A DNA stretch of 64,000 nt from CAVUNY01 sp963843535 (GCA_963843535.1 CAWJKU010000001.1:248001-312000), one strand, 5' to 3'. Counted from the stretch's first letter, positions 52,157 through 61,299 are shown. The notes: generated by a model not told the origin, from the letters alone. Numbers and translations are program-made.

Positions 52157-53581
52157 ATGGCATTTGTCATCCAGGGCGGTACTTTAATCACCGCCGCGGA
52201 AACATTCAAGGCGGATATCCTCGTAGAGGGCGAGCACATCGCCGCGATAGGCCCCCACCTGGCGGTTGGCGAGGGTGTGGAGGTGGTGGATGCCGCGGGC
52301 AAGCTGGTGATGCCGGGCGGGGTGGATGTGCATACCCATCTGGAACTGCCAATGTTCGGCACGGTTTCCTCCGACGACCATTACACCGGGCATAAGGCCG
52401 CGGCTTTTGGTGGGACGACGACCGCCATCGATTTTATCTCCCAGGACCACCCGACCCTTCAGGCCAATGTAGATGCCTGGCATGCAAAGGCAGGTAGAAA
52501 GGCGGCGGTGGATTACAGCTTTCATATGAACATCACCCACTTCGATGACGAAGTGGCCCGCCAGATACCATATTTGAGCGCGGAAGGGATTACCAGCCTG
52601 AAGGTGTTCACTGCCTATAACAACCGACTGCGGCTGGCGGATGGCGATATTTTTAAAGTGCTGCGGATTGCCCGCGAGCACGGTTTTCTGACCATGCTGC
52701 ATGCTGAAAATGGGGATGTGATCGACCTGCTTGTGGCAGAGGCCCTGGCTGCCGGACACACCACCCCGCCCTGGCATGCGCGCACCCGCCCGGCGTGGGG
52801 CGCGGTGGAGGCGGTGCTGCGCGCATCTGCCCTTTCAGCCCAGGCCGGAAATGCTCCCCTATACGTGGTCCACATGAATGTTGCCGGCGAAGTTGACCAG
52901 CTCGAGTACGCCCGGCAACACGGGCTGGCGGTTATGGGTGAAACCTGCCCCCAGTATTTATTCTTTTCAGAAGATGACCTGGCCCGCCCGGATGGGGCTA
53001 AATGGGTTTGTTCGCCGCCGGTGCGAACCGCGCAGGATCAGACCCGCCTGTGGGAAGGGCTGAAGGACGGCAGCCTGCAGGTCATTGCCACCGACCACTG
53101 CCCATTTTTCTTTGATGGGACGCGTCCCATCCTTTATGAGGGCGCGCCGGTAGCCATCCCGGGTAAAGAGCTGGGCCGTGATGATTTTACCCGTATTCCG
53201 AACGGGCTGCCGGGCATTGCCGATCGCCTTCCGATCTTGTGGACCTATGGCGTGGGCGCCGGGCGGATTTCGCCCAACCAGTTCGTCGCCTTGAACTGCA
53301 CGAATCCGGCCAAAATATTCGGCCTCTATCCCCGTAAAGGTACGCTGATGCCTGGCTCTGACGCGGATATTGCGATTTGGGACCCGGGTAAACACGTTCA
53401 TTACGGCGCCGCGGTCGCGCACCACCGCACAGATTACAACCTTTATGAAGAGTGGAATCTGGTCGGTTATCCGCAAAAGGTATGGCTGCGCGGTGCTTTG
53501 ATCGTGGATGGCGAACGCTGGTTGGGTCGCCCGGGGATGGGCCAGTTCCTTCACCGCCAACCCTACGCACCACTTCTCTAA
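52157..53581 (+). CDS. hydA: Dihydropyrimidinase (D-hydantoinase)
   Basis: 474 residues, amidohydrolase superfamily with the cyclic amidohydrolase pattern: PGGVDVHTHLELPMFG (HxH), TSLKVFTAYNN with the carbamylated Lys, MLHAENGDVIDLL, APLYVVHMNVAGE, ETCPQYLFF and ATDHCPFFF (metal Asp/His). It opens dihydrouracil, dihydrothymine or hydantoin-type rings to N-carbamoyl amino acids. In purine clusters HydA/HyuA acts on hydantoin-like intermediates. The N-carbamoyl product could be the substrate for the carbamoyltransferases of this locus. AAAGGAG precedes the ATG. It is the last nucleobase gene. Confidence 0.9.
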   Translation: MAFVIQGGTLITAAETFKADILVEGEHIAAIGPHLAVGEGVEVVDAAGKLVMPGGVDVHTHLELPMFGTVSSDDHYTGHKAAAFGGTTTAIDFISQDHPTLQANVDAWHAKAGRKAAVDYSFHMNITHFDDEVARQIPYLSAEGITSLKVFTAYNNRLRLADGDIFKVLRIAREHGFLTMLHAENGDVIDLLVAEALAAGHTTPPWHARTRPAWGAVEAVLRASALSAQAGNAPLYVVHMNVAGEVDQLEYARQHGLAVMGETCPQYLFFSEDDLARPDGAKWVCSPPVRTAQDQTRLWEGLKDGSLQVIATDHCPFFFDGTRPILYEGAPVAIPGKELGRDDFTRIPNGLPGIADRLPILWTYGVGAGRISPNQFVALNCTNPAKIFGLYPRKGTLMPGSDADIAIWDPGKHVHYGAAVAHHRTDYNLYEEWNLVGYPQKVWLRGALIVDGERWLGRPGMGQFLHRQPYAPLL

Positions 53582-53590
53582 CGGGAACAA

Positions 53591-55204
53591 ATGGAATATT
53601 TACTGCTGCTGCCGGTTGCTCTGCTCTTTGTCGCCGCAGGGACGATTCTCGTTCTGCGGCGGCTGCGGCCAGGGTTTGGATATGCCTGGCTGCTGGCGGT
53701 AGCTTCCACGATGGTGGTGTGGGGCCTGCTCATTTTTTTTCGCTTCCGGCCTCCTCCGGCGGTTATTTTTCTTAACTGGCTGCCCGTCACACAGATGGTG
53801 GGCACGGTTATTTTTCAGCTGGATACCCCGGCCTGGGTCTATACGATGAGCCTGGCCGGGCTGGCGGCAGCGGTCATATTGACGGCATCGGCGCGTCTTC
53901 AGCATCAATCCAATCCGTCCACCTGGGCGGCTAATCTGGCAATCACGGCCGCCGGGATGCTGGCGACCCTGGCTGGAACGCCCCTGACCCTGGTCCTGGC
54001 CTGGACTTTGATCGATGTGGCTGAGCTGGCTTTTATTTTGGGGGCGGTGCACGAAAAAGAGACCACCACAGAAGCGGTGATCGCATTTTCATTCCGCATT
54101 GCCGGCACGCTGGTTTTAATGGGGACGATGGCGCTCAGCCGGGTTACAGGCCAGGAACTGCTGCTCATCGACCCGCGTCCCGATCTGTCCTTTTTCCTGC
54201 TGGTCGCCGCCGGATTACGCCTGGGCGTGCTTCCGCTGCACCTGCCGTATATTCGCGATCTGCCATTCCGGCGCGGAATCAGCACTACCCTGCGCATGGT
54301 ATCGGCCGCCTCTGGGCTGGTGGTATTAGGCCGCCTGCCGGTGACGGTTGTATCGCAGGCCTGGTATCCGTGGATGGTGCTTTTCGCGGCGCTTGCCGCG
54401 TTTTATGGAACTGTGATGTGGCTGGCCAGCCCGAACGAAATCCGCGGCCGACCGTATTGGATGATCGCGCTGGCCGGCCTGGCGGTAGTGAGCGTGGTGC
54501 GCGGTTTTCCAACATCCAGCCTGGCCTGGGGATCCTTGATGATTCTGGCCGGAGGCCTGCTGTTCCTTTATTCCGTGCGAGAACGATGGTTAATCTTCTT
54601 GCCCGGATTGGCTGCCCTGGCGTTCAGCGGTTTGCCGTTCACCCCTGGTGGGGTTGGATGGCAAGGTCTGGTGGTCTTTCCGATTAATTTTCCGGACCTG
54701 ATTTTCTGGGGAGTGCATGCCCTGCTGCTGATCGGTTTTTTTCGCCACACCCTTCGTCCGGAAGAAAGACTGTCTGCTCTCGAGCGCTGGATCAAGGTGG
54801 TTTACCCGTTAGGATTAGGCCTGCTCGCCGGTACCGGCTGGCTGGTGGCGGTGCTGGGTTGGACTGAATCCAGGGGGTTGGACCGCTGGGGTGCCAGCCT
54901 GCTGGCGGTTGGGGCAGCGGTTGGCGGCTGGTTCGCTTTGCGCCGCCTTGAGCCGTGGTGGGTAGCCCATCCTGAAAGGACCGCCTGGGTAACGGCAGCC
55001 AGTCGGCCGCTGCTGCGAGTGCTCAACGCTCTTCTGCGATTAGATTGGTTGTATCGCCTGGCAGGTTTGACCTACCGGTTGGCTCAATCCGTGATCCGCG
55101 CCCTGACGGTGATCCTGGAGGGAGAAGGCGGGGTCCTGTGGGTGTTGGTGCTGCTGGCTTTGCTGGTGTCGCTGCTTCAAAGCAGCCTGGCAGGCGCGCC
55201 GTGA
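53591..55204 (+). CDS. NuoL/M/N-like antiporter-type membrane subunit (first)
   Basis: 537 residues, about 14 membrane segments. The conserved core of H+-conducting complex I subunits is visible but altered: at the TM7 position where NuoM has VKVP.FPFHTWLP there is LRLGVLPLHLPYIRD, with Arg in place of the Lys; the TM5 Glu position is in LAWTLIDVAELAFI. Other blocks: LLLIDPRPDLSFFLLVAAG and the C-terminal LWVLVLLALLVSLLQ. It is 10 bp after dihydropyrimidinase and overlaps the next gene by GTGA. It may belong to an incomplete NADH dehydrogenase-like or cation/proton module. Function is inferred only from the fold. Confidence 0.65.
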   Translation: MEYLLLLPVALLFVAAGTILVLRRLRPGFGYAWLLAVASTMVVWGLLIFFRFRPPPAVIFLNWLPVTQMVGTVIFQLDTPAWVYTMSLAGLAAAVILTASARLQHQSNPSTWAANLAITAAGMLATLAGTPLTLVLAWTLIDVAELAFILGAVHEKETTTEAVIAFSFRIAGTLVLMGTMALSRVTGQELLLIDPRPDLSFFLLVAAGLRLGVLPLHLPYIRDLPFRRGISTTLRMVSAASGLVVLGRLPVTVVSQAWYPWMVLFAALAAFYGTVMWLASPNEIRGRPYWMIALAGLAVVSVVRGFPTSSLAWGSLMILAGGLLFLYSVRERWLIFLPGLAALAFSGLPFTPGGVGWQGLVVFPINFPDLIFWGVHALLLIGFFRHTLRPEERLSALERWIKVVYPLGLGLLAGTGWLVAVLGWTESRGLDRWGASLLAVGAAVGGWFALRRLEPWWVAHPERTAWVTAASRPLLRVLNALLRLDWLYRLAGLTYRLAQSVIRALTVILEGEGGVLWVLVLLALLVSLLQSSLAGAP

Positions 55205-55782
55205 CCTTTCTCGCCGATTTTGCCCTTTTTCCGGTGATCCTAGTGGGACTGACCTCACTGGTGCTCTTGTTTTATCCCAATTGGCGCTGGACGCTGTTGG
55301 CTGTGGCGGTGCAGTACCTGGCCGTAGCCTGGTTGGTTAGTTTGAATTGGCCAATCGGCCTGGCCGCGGTCAAGCTGGTCGTGGGTTGGATGGCGGGCGC
55401 GGTGCTTTCAACTATTCAGGCCAGCGCCGATGCCTCGATAGAGCCAATGTCAGGACGCCTGTTTCGCTTGATTGCGGCTGCTTTGCTGCTGGTAGTTATT
55501 TTTACACTCCCTGAATCAACGCAGGCCTGGCTGCAAGTCACCCGCCCGGTATTTTGGGGAGCGATGATCCTGACGGGATTAGGACTGCTCCAGATCAGTA
55601 TGACCTCAAATCCATTACGCATGATGTTAGGATTGCTGACTTTCCTTGCAGGTTTTGAAGTGCTGTATGCCGCTCTGGAGTTTTCCGTGCTGGTGGCCGG
55701 ACTGATGGCAGCCATCAATCTTGGCCTGGCTCTGGCGGGAACGTATTTACTCTCCAGGCCGGGACCTAAGGAGTCCGGATGA
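55201..55782 (+). CDS. Integral membrane protein between two NuoL/M/N-like genes
   Basis: 193 residues from GTG at the overlap with the first subunit (GTGA), about six membrane segments (LFPVILVGLTSLVLLFYP; TLLAVAVQYLAVAWLV; AALLLVVIFTLPESTQAW; VLVAGLMAAINLGLALAGTYLL). The size and layout are compatible with a NuoJ or NuoK relative or an MrpE/F/G type, but no diagnostic motif is seen. The stop overlaps the next start by ATGA. The three genes are translationally coupled. Confidence 0.6.
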   Translation: MTFLADFALFPVILVGLTSLVLLFYPNWRWTLLAVAVQYLAVAWLVSLNWPIGLAAVKLVVGWMAGAVLSTIQASADASIEPMSGRLFRLIAAALLLVVIFTLPESTQAWLQVTRPVFWGAMILTGLGLLQISMTSNPLRMMLGLLTFLAGFEVLYAALEFSVLVAGLMAAINLGLALAGTYLLSRPGPKESG

Positions 55783-57173
55783 GTTCTGCTTTGATCTGGA
55801 TCATCCTACCGTTCGTGGTTTCGGTCGCGCTGCTGCCGTTCCGCCACCGCCGCAACCTGGTGATGGGAGTTGCCTCCGCCGTATGTTTTGTGCTGGTGAT
55901 CCTGGCCTGGGTTTTACCTGTCGGCCCAGCCGTGCGTTTAGGCCCTCTGACACTGCAGGTTTCACCGGAAATGGTGATCTTTAGCCGGCGCTTTGTATTG
56001 GAAGCGGCTGACCAGTCTTTTCTGGTTTTGATATATACATTTGGCGCAGTCTGGTTTCTTGGGTCGCGCCAGGCAGGGGCAATTGATTATTTCCCGGGGG
56101 TAGGTCTGGCGTTGGTTTCCATGCTGGTCGCCGCTCAAGCGGTCGAACCTTTCCTTTATGCGGCTCTGATTATCGAGATGGCGGTGTTGATCAGCCTGCC
56201 CTTGCTCTCACCACCTGGCCAGCGCGCCGGTCAGGGTGCGCTGCGCTTTCTCATTTTTCAAACCCTGGCAGTGCCTTTTATCCTGCTGGCGGGTTGGGCC
56301 TCCGGGTTGGTGGAGGCCAATCTACCCGGCACGCGCTGGGTCGTTCAGGCTATCCTTTTCTTGGGCCTCGGAATTTTCTTCTGGTTAGGTGTTTTCCCAT
56401 TTTATACCTGGGTTCCGCTGCTGGCCCAGGAGACAGCGCCTTACATTTTTGGTTTTCTAATGGGCTTACTGCCCGTTGGCGTACTGTGGATTACCCTGGG
56501 ATTTCTCAATTCTTTCACCTGGCTGCGTACCAGTGCAGCGGTGGTGGAAGGACTGCGCCTGACGGGGGGGTTGATGGTGTTGACCGCAGGATTATGGGCG
56601 GCATTTCAGACCAACCTGGCGCGAATGTTGGGTTATGCTATCCTGCTTGAAAATGGGTATGCCTTGCTGGCGGTCAGCCTGAATTCCAGCCTGGGGCTCG
56701 AGCTGTTTGCCGCCTCGCTGGTGCCGCGCCTGGTGGGCATCGCGCTGTGGTCGCTGGCTCTGGCCGTATACCACAAACATGGAATAACCACAGACCTGAC
56801 CGGCCTGGTGGGTGTTCTGCGCCGTTATCCGCTGGTCTCCGCGGCCCTGGCGCTGGCCTATTTTTCGCTGGGCGGGCTGCCGCTTCTGGCCAGTTTTCCT
56901 ATCCGCCAGCCCCTGTTAGAAACACTGGCGGGTGTAAACCAGGCGGTGGCTGTGGCGGCGATTGTTGGCAATCTGGGCTTTTTATTTGGCGGTTACCGTT
57001 TGCTGGCCGCAATTGTGCGCAGTGAAGAAAAAGGATGGAAAATTAACGAACACGGCATAGAAGCAGCGATGCTCGTGGCGGCTATGGTGTTGTTGGTCCT
57101 GGCTGGTCTTTTCCCGTGGGCGGTCCTGCGCGGTTCACTGGGGTTGATCCAGGTGTTTACCAATTTACGGTAA
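55779..57173 (+). CDS. NuoM/N-like antiporter-type membrane subunit (second)
   Basis: 464 residues, about 13-14 membrane segments. The TM5 Glu is kept in ALIIEMAVLISLP. The TM7 motif FFWLGVFPFYTWVPLLAQETAP matches NuoM FP.HTWLPdA, but the Lys is replaced by Trp and His by Tyr; the TM8 Lys is not seen either. GYAILLENGYALLAVSLN and SLGGLPLLASFPIRQ correspond to the N/M C-terminal helices. Lack of the channel lysines argues for a structural or altered ion role. It starts on ATGA overlap with the upstream gene. Confidence 0.7.
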   Translation: MSSALIWIILPFVVSVALLPFRHRRNLVMGVASAVCFVLVILAWVLPVGPAVRLGPLTLQVSPEMVIFSRRFVLEAADQSFLVLIYTFGAVWFLGSRQAGAIDYFPGVGLALVSMLVAAQAVEPFLYAALIIEMAVLISLPLLSPPGQRAGQGALRFLIFQTLAVPFILLAGWASGLVEANLPGTRWVVQAILFLGLGIFFWLGVFPFYTWVPLLAQETAPYIFGFLMGLLPVGVLWITLGFLNSFTWLRTSAAVVEGLRLTGGLMVLTAGLWAAFQTNLARMLGYAILLENGYALLAVSLNSSLGLELFAASLVPRLVGIALWSLALAVYHKHGITTDLTGLVGVLRRYPLVSAALALAYFSLGGLPLLASFPIRQPLLETLAGVNQAVAVAAIVGNLGFLFGGYRLLAAIVRSEEKGWKINEHGIEAAMLVAAMVLLVLAGLFPWAVLRGSLGLIQVFTNLR

Positions 57174-57234
57174 CGGAAGCAGGGTGTTGTGGCAATGCAC
57201 CCCGCATCTACGTTAGCCCATGTGCTCCGGCTGG

Positions 57235-57240
57235 TATAAT
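57235..57240 (+). promoter_or_regulatory. -10 box upstream of coiled-coil gene
   Basis: A perfect TATAAT about 78 bp before ATG 57318; no convincing -35 element is seen. Confidence 0.35.
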
Positions 57241-57317
57241 TAACCTGTAACTTTCTCATTTGCCCCTGCGCGGGATGCAAGCGCGACGTGCGAAACTACA
57301 AAGTAAAGGAACTAAGG

Positions 57318-58493
57318 ATGGATCTGGAACAACTTAACAAGCGTGTCGATTGGTTGGATGATGAGCGCCGCAAGGATAAGCTGACGATATCCACCCTGGA
57401 AGAACGGCTGGCGAGCCTGGAGGCGAATATTCCGCCCCTCAGCCAGCAGATCAAAGAAATAAATACCGATATGGCCCGCTTGAGCGCCCAGCTCAGCCGG
57501 TTTGACCAGATCGAAACCAATGTCCTCCAGCTGCGGGTGGAAACCAGCCGCTCGATCGAGGCCATGGAAAAAACGCGCGCCGAACGCGAGCGTGAGACGG
57601 AGAAAACCCGCCGCGCCGAACAAGAAACGGTTAACCGCGCCGTAGGAGAAATTCGCAAAGGGCTCGAGCCGATCCCTGAATTGAAGAAAAGCATCCAGGC
57701 AAGAGTCGAAGAAGATTTTCGTCTGGGGCGCTTGATCGAAGAGCTGCAGGCCAAGGTTGTCGAATACCGCCGGTTTGATGAAGAATACCGCCGGTCGATT
57801 CGGGTGATCGATGAAGCCCACAAGGCGGATGCGAAGCGGGTGACCGACATACAGGGTGAGGTGGCGGCTCTGCGCAAACGCCAGGATGAGCAGCGCGGGC
57901 GGGTGGAGCTGTCGGGGGAGAGCGTTCGCAAGATGGAGATGCGCATCGGAGAGTTTCAGGCGGCGGAAAGCGAGCGCCGCCAGACCCAGTCTGGCTTTCT
58001 CGAAAAGCAGACTTTGTGGCAGATGGAACGCGAGCGCGAATGGAAGGATATGCAGACCAAGTTTAACGACATCACTGGGCAGGCGGTTTTCCTCGATACC
58101 CAGCTGCAGGCCCTGGATGCCACCCAGCGCGCGGTAAAGCGTTCGCAGGAAGCCTTCGACGAAATTACCACCCGCTTCGAGCGCCGGGTTAACGAAATCA
58201 CCGAGATGCAGCGCCTGATCGAGGACCGCTTTCGCCAGGAGTGGGTGGCTTACAAAGCCGACGATCAGAAACGCTGGACAAACTATACCCTGGCGGCGGA
58301 AGAACAGCAGCGCGAGCAATCGCGCAGTTTTGAAAAATACAACGAGCGTCTGGTGCCTTTGGAGGATACCGTCATGGAAACGCGCGACCGCCTGCAGCAG
58401 CTGGTCGAGGAGACGCAGCAGCGACTGCAGTCGCTGGTATCCGTGGCGCACCAGTGGATGGAAGATTACGAGCGCATTTTTGGCAGGTCTTGA
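57318..58493 (+). CDS. Long coiled-coil protein
   Basis: 391 residues, nearly all alpha-helical heptads, Glu/Arg/Gln-rich, without membrane segment or signal: LEQLNKRVDWLDDERRKDKL (start), ERERETEKTRRAEQETVNRAVGEIRKG and a final block MEDYERIFGRS. It resembles bacterial structural coiled coils but belongs to no family I know. A long antisense frame of 397 residues is a shadow of this composition. ATG 57318 is preferred over 57288, as it follows AAGGA. The gene lies just before selB, with 42 bp between. Confidence 0.75.
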   Translation: MDLEQLNKRVDWLDDERRKDKLTISTLEERLASLEANIPPLSQQIKEINTDMARLSAQLSRFDQIETNVLQLRVETSRSIEAMEKTRAERERETEKTRRAEQETVNRAVGEIRKGLEPIPELKKSIQARVEEDFRLGRLIEELQAKVVEYRRFDEEYRRSIRVIDEAHKADAKRVTDIQGEVAALRKRQDEQRGRVELSGESVRKMEMRIGEFQAAESERRQTQSGFLEKQTLWQMEREREWKDMQTKFNDITGQAVFLDTQLQALDATQRAVKRSQEAFDEITTRFERRVNEITEMQRLIEDRFRQEWVAYKADDQKRWTNYTLAAEEQQREQSRSFEKYNERLVPLEDTVMETRDRLQQLVEETQQRLQSLVSVAHQWMEDYERIFGRS

Positions 58494-58535
58494 CCTGCGC
58501 CGCACACAACATTATTTATCATTCGAGGAAATAGG

Positions 58536-60440
58536 ATGCGAGTGATTGGCACAGCCGGGCACGTCGACCACGGGAAATCGACCCTGGTGAATGCCCTGAC
58601 CGGGATCAACCCGGACCGGCTCAAAGAAGAACAGGCGCGCGAGATGACCATCGATCTCGGTTTTGCCTGGCTCGACCTGCCGGATGGCGAGCCAGTGGGT
58701 ATCGTGGATGTGCCGGGGCACCGCGACTTTATCGAAAATATGCTGGCAGGCGTGGGTGGGATCGACGCAGTGCTGTTCGTGGTGGCAGCCGATGAAGGGG
58801 TCATGCCCCAGACCCGCGAGCATTTACATATTCTGGACCTTTTGCAAATTCAAAACGGGATCATTGTGCTGACCAAGGCCGACCTGGTGGACGACCCGGA
58901 TTGGCTTGACCTGGTGCAGGCGGATGTGGTCCAGGCGGTGCAGGGGACCGTGCTGCAATCGGCGCCGGTGGTGCGCGTTTCTGCCCGCACCGGCCTCGGG
59001 TTGGATGAACTCAGGCAGCGCCTGGCGCAGGTCTTAGCCGGCAGCCCGCCGCGTCCCGACCTGGGCCGTCCGCGGCTGCCCATCGACCGGGTGTTTACCA
59101 TCGCCGGTTTCGGCACGGTGGTCACCGGCACCTTGCTGGATGGGCAGATAAGCCTGGGGGATGAAATCGAGATCCTGCCCGGCGGTTTGCGCGGCCGGGT
59201 GCGCAGTTTGCAGACCCACAAGAAAAAAGAAAACACTGCCGTTCCTGGCAGCCGGACGGCGGTCAATATCAGCGGGATCGAGCTGGACCAGGTACGGCGC
59301 GGTGAAGTTCTCTCCCTGCCGGGGTGCTACCACGCCACCCAACGCCTGGATGTCCATTTTCAACTGCTGCCGGATGCCAGCGCTGCACTGCGCCACAGCA
59401 GTCAGGTAAAATTTTTCATCGGCGCCGCCGAAGTAGTCGCCCGGGCGCGGCTGCTGGGCGTTGAGGAACTGAAACCGGGCGACCAGGGTTGGCTGCAGCT
59501 TGAGCTGGCTGTCCCGGTAGTCGCCGTGCGCGGCGACCGCTATATACTGCGCCGGCCTTCGCCAGGCGAAACCCTGGGAGGCGGGGTGGTGGTAGATCCC
59601 CAGCCTGCGCGCCGCCACAAGCGTTTTGATCCCGCTCTGCTGGCGCGCCTGGAATCTTTACGCCAGGGTTCACCGGCGGATATCCTGCTTCAGGCCAGCC
59701 TGGCGATGGGGGCGGCTCCCATGCGCGACCTGGTGGTGCGTTCACGCCTCGACCAGGCAGCAGCCAGCGCGGCTCTGCATGAGCTTCTGGCAGAGGGGCA
59801 GCTCATCCAGCTAGAAGAGGGCGATTTGCAGCCCGATAGCGACCTGCTGGTCATCCCTCGGCCACTGTGGGGTGTAGAAACGCGCAGGGCCGAGGAGGAG
59901 CTTGAACGGTATCACCAGGCGTTCCCACTGCGCCGGGGCATGCCGCGCGAAGAGTTGAAAAGCCGCTTGAAATTATCCCCACGCTTGTTTAATGCCGCTT
60001 TACGGTTGTGGATCACAGTCAGCGGCAGCCTGGTTGAAAAGGGAAAACAGCTGGCGCGGCCTGGGCATGAGGTGGAATTTAGCCCGGCTCAAAAGGCACA
60101 GGTCAACCGCCTGTTGGAGAAATTCACTGCCGCTCCGTATGCCACGCCTTCTGTCAAAGATTGCCAGGCCGAGGTGGGGGATGAAGCCTACAATGCCCTG
60201 GTCGGGATGGAACGTCTGGTCCAGGTCTCACCTGAGGTGGTCTTCCGAGCCGAAGATATCCAGGAAATGATCGCCGCAGTTACCGGCCACCTAGAGCGCG
60301 AAGGTTCGCTGACCCTGGCCCAATTTCGCGACCGCTTTAACACCAGCCGCAAATATGCGCAGGCTTTCCTCGAATACCTGGATTCTGTAGGGATCACCTT
60401 GCGCAGCGGAGATATCCGCAAGCTGCGCAAACCGCGTTGA
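58536..60440 (+). CDS. selB: Selenocysteine-specific elongation factor
   Basis: 634 residues. G domain with G1 GTAGHVDHGKST, G2-region REMTIDLGFAWL, G3 DVPGHRDFI, G4 TKADLVD; then EF-Tu-like domains II and III (GFGTVVTGTLLDGQ; RSLQTHKKKENTAVPGSRTAVNISG, in parts) and C-terminal winged helices at about 380-634 (HLEREGSLTLAQFRDRFNTSRKYAQAFLEYLDSVG, in parts). SelB carries Sec-tRNA to UGA codons that are followed by a SECIS hairpin, so this organism probably makes selenoproteins. selA, selD and tRNA-Sec are not in the window. GAGGAAATAGG precedes the ATG. Confidence 0.93.
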   Translation: MRVIGTAGHVDHGKSTLVNALTGINPDRLKEEQAREMTIDLGFAWLDLPDGEPVGIVDVPGHRDFIENMLAGVGGIDAVLFVVAADEGVMPQTREHLHILDLLQIQNGIIVLTKADLVDDPDWLDLVQADVVQAVQGTVLQSAPVVRVSARTGLGLDELRQRLAQVLAGSPPRPDLGRPRLPIDRVFTIAGFGTVVTGTLLDGQISLGDEIEILPGGLRGRVRSLQTHKKKENTAVPGSRTAVNISGIELDQVRRGEVLSLPGCYHATQRLDVHFQLLPDASAALRHSSQVKFFIGAAEVVARARLLGVEELKPGDQGWLQLELAVPVVAVRGDRYILRRPSPGETLGGGVVVDPQPARRHKRFDPALLARLESLRQGSPADILLQASLAMGAAPMRDLVVRSRLDQAAASAALHELLAEGQLIQLEEGDLQPDSDLLVIPRPLWGVETRRAEEELERYHQAFPLRRGMPREELKSRLKLSPRLFNAALRLWITVSGSLVEKGKQLARPGHEVEFSPAQKAQVNRLLEKFTAAPYATPSVKDCQAEVGDEAYNALVGMERLVQVSPEVVFRAEDIQEMIAAVTGHLEREGSLTLAQFRDRFNTSRKYAQAFLEYLDSVGITLRSGDIRKLRKPR

Positions 60441-60495
60441 AACGAGGGGTAATAAATTTTCTATGCGCAGCATCTAAACAACAGCCAAAACAAGA

Positions 60496-60526
60496 TTGAC
60501 AAAACAGGCGGTGATTGTGGTATAAT
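60496..60526 (+). promoter_or_regulatory. Promoter of the ribosomal protein genes
   Basis: TTGACA (60496-60501) and TATAAT (60521-60526), both perfect hexamers, 19 nt apart, about 100 bp before rplU. The GC-rich leader (CCCCGCGGCTGGGCGG) between may be a regulatory 5' region, but no fold is certain. Confidence 0.6.
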
Positions 60527-60625
60527 CCGTCCTTGCCTTGAAAAAGGCTTATTATCCCCAACTTCCCCGCGGCTGGGCGGTTCACAAACGCGCGGACCCC
60601 GGTGAAGTGAAGATTGGAGAAAGCT

Positions 60626-60943
60626 ATGAAGTACGCGATTGTTGAAAGCGGCGGCAAGCAGTTTAAAGCCGTCGAAGGCGGGACGATTGAAGTCGACCGT
60701 CTGGATGTTGAGACCGGTGCATCGGTTTCCCTGGATCAGGTTTTGCTGTTGGTCGAAGACGACTCCATCCTTGTCGGCACTCCCAATGTGAAATCCGCTG
60801 CAGTGAGCGCCACGGTGGTCGATCACTTTAAAGGCCCGAAGATCGATGTCTTCCGCTATAAGCCCAAGAAACGCATTCGCTCCAAGATTGGGCATCGCCA
60901 GCAGTACACCCGCTTGAAGATTGAAAAGATAGTGACGGAGTAG
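60626..60943 (+). CDS. rplU: Ribosomal protein bL21
   Basis: 105 residues, a structural protein of the large subunit. MKYAIVESGGKQFKAVEGGTIEVDRL (in parts), VGTPNVKSAAVSATVVDHFKGPKI, and KPKKRIRSKIGHRQQYTRLKI (in parts) are the family blocks. ATG 60626 follows GGAGA; the longer frame from 60614 is rejected. It lies 4 bp before rpmA, the common rplU-rpmA order. Confidence 0.97.
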   Translation: MKYAIVESGGKQFKAVEGGTIEVDRLDVETGASVSLDQVLLLVEDDSILVGTPNVKSAAVSATVVDHFKGPKIDVFRYKPKKRIRSKIGHRQQYTRLKIEKIVTE

Positions 60944-60947
60944 AACG

Positions 60948-61220
60948 ATGGCACATAAAAAAGGTGGTGGTTCTGTACGCAACGGCCGCGACAGCAATGG
61001 GCAGCGCCTGGGCGTAAAAAAATACGCCGGTGAAGTTGTCATTTCTGGCAACATTCTCGTCCGCCAGCGCGGCACCCGCATCAAACCCGGTTTGAATGTC
61101 AAAGTTGGCAAGGATGACACTTTGTTTGCCGTGGCGGATGGTAAGGTCGTTTACGAAACTTTACCTGACGGGCGCAAGCGCGTCAATGTTGTTCCGCCCG
61201 CTGAAACCAGCGCGGCATAA
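60948..61220 (+). CDS. rpmA: Ribosomal protein bL27
   Basis: 90 residues. MAHKKGGGSVRNGRDSN and RLGVKKYAGE are the typical start; ILVRQRGTRIKPG follows. The N-terminus begins directly with AHKKGG, so no Prp-type cleaved extension is present, unlike Firmicutes. L27 reaches the peptidyl transferase centre. It is co-transcribed with rplU. Confidence 0.97.
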   Translation: MAHKKGGGSVRNGRDSNGQRLGVKKYAGEVVISGNILVRQRGTRIKPGLNVKVGKDDTLFAVADGKVVYETLPDGRKRVNVVPPAETSAA

Positions 61221-61299
61221 TTGTTTGCTTCCTGCAGCGTCGGCTCGATCAAGCGGCTGACGGGTGCAGGTGCATCTCTGGAAAGGATGGAATGTCGTT

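Noticed and set aside
57312..58505. A 397-residue frame antisense to the coiled-coil gene
   Set aside because: It mirrors the composition of the sense gene, has no ribosome site and no recognisable domain, while the sense frame shows regular heptads.
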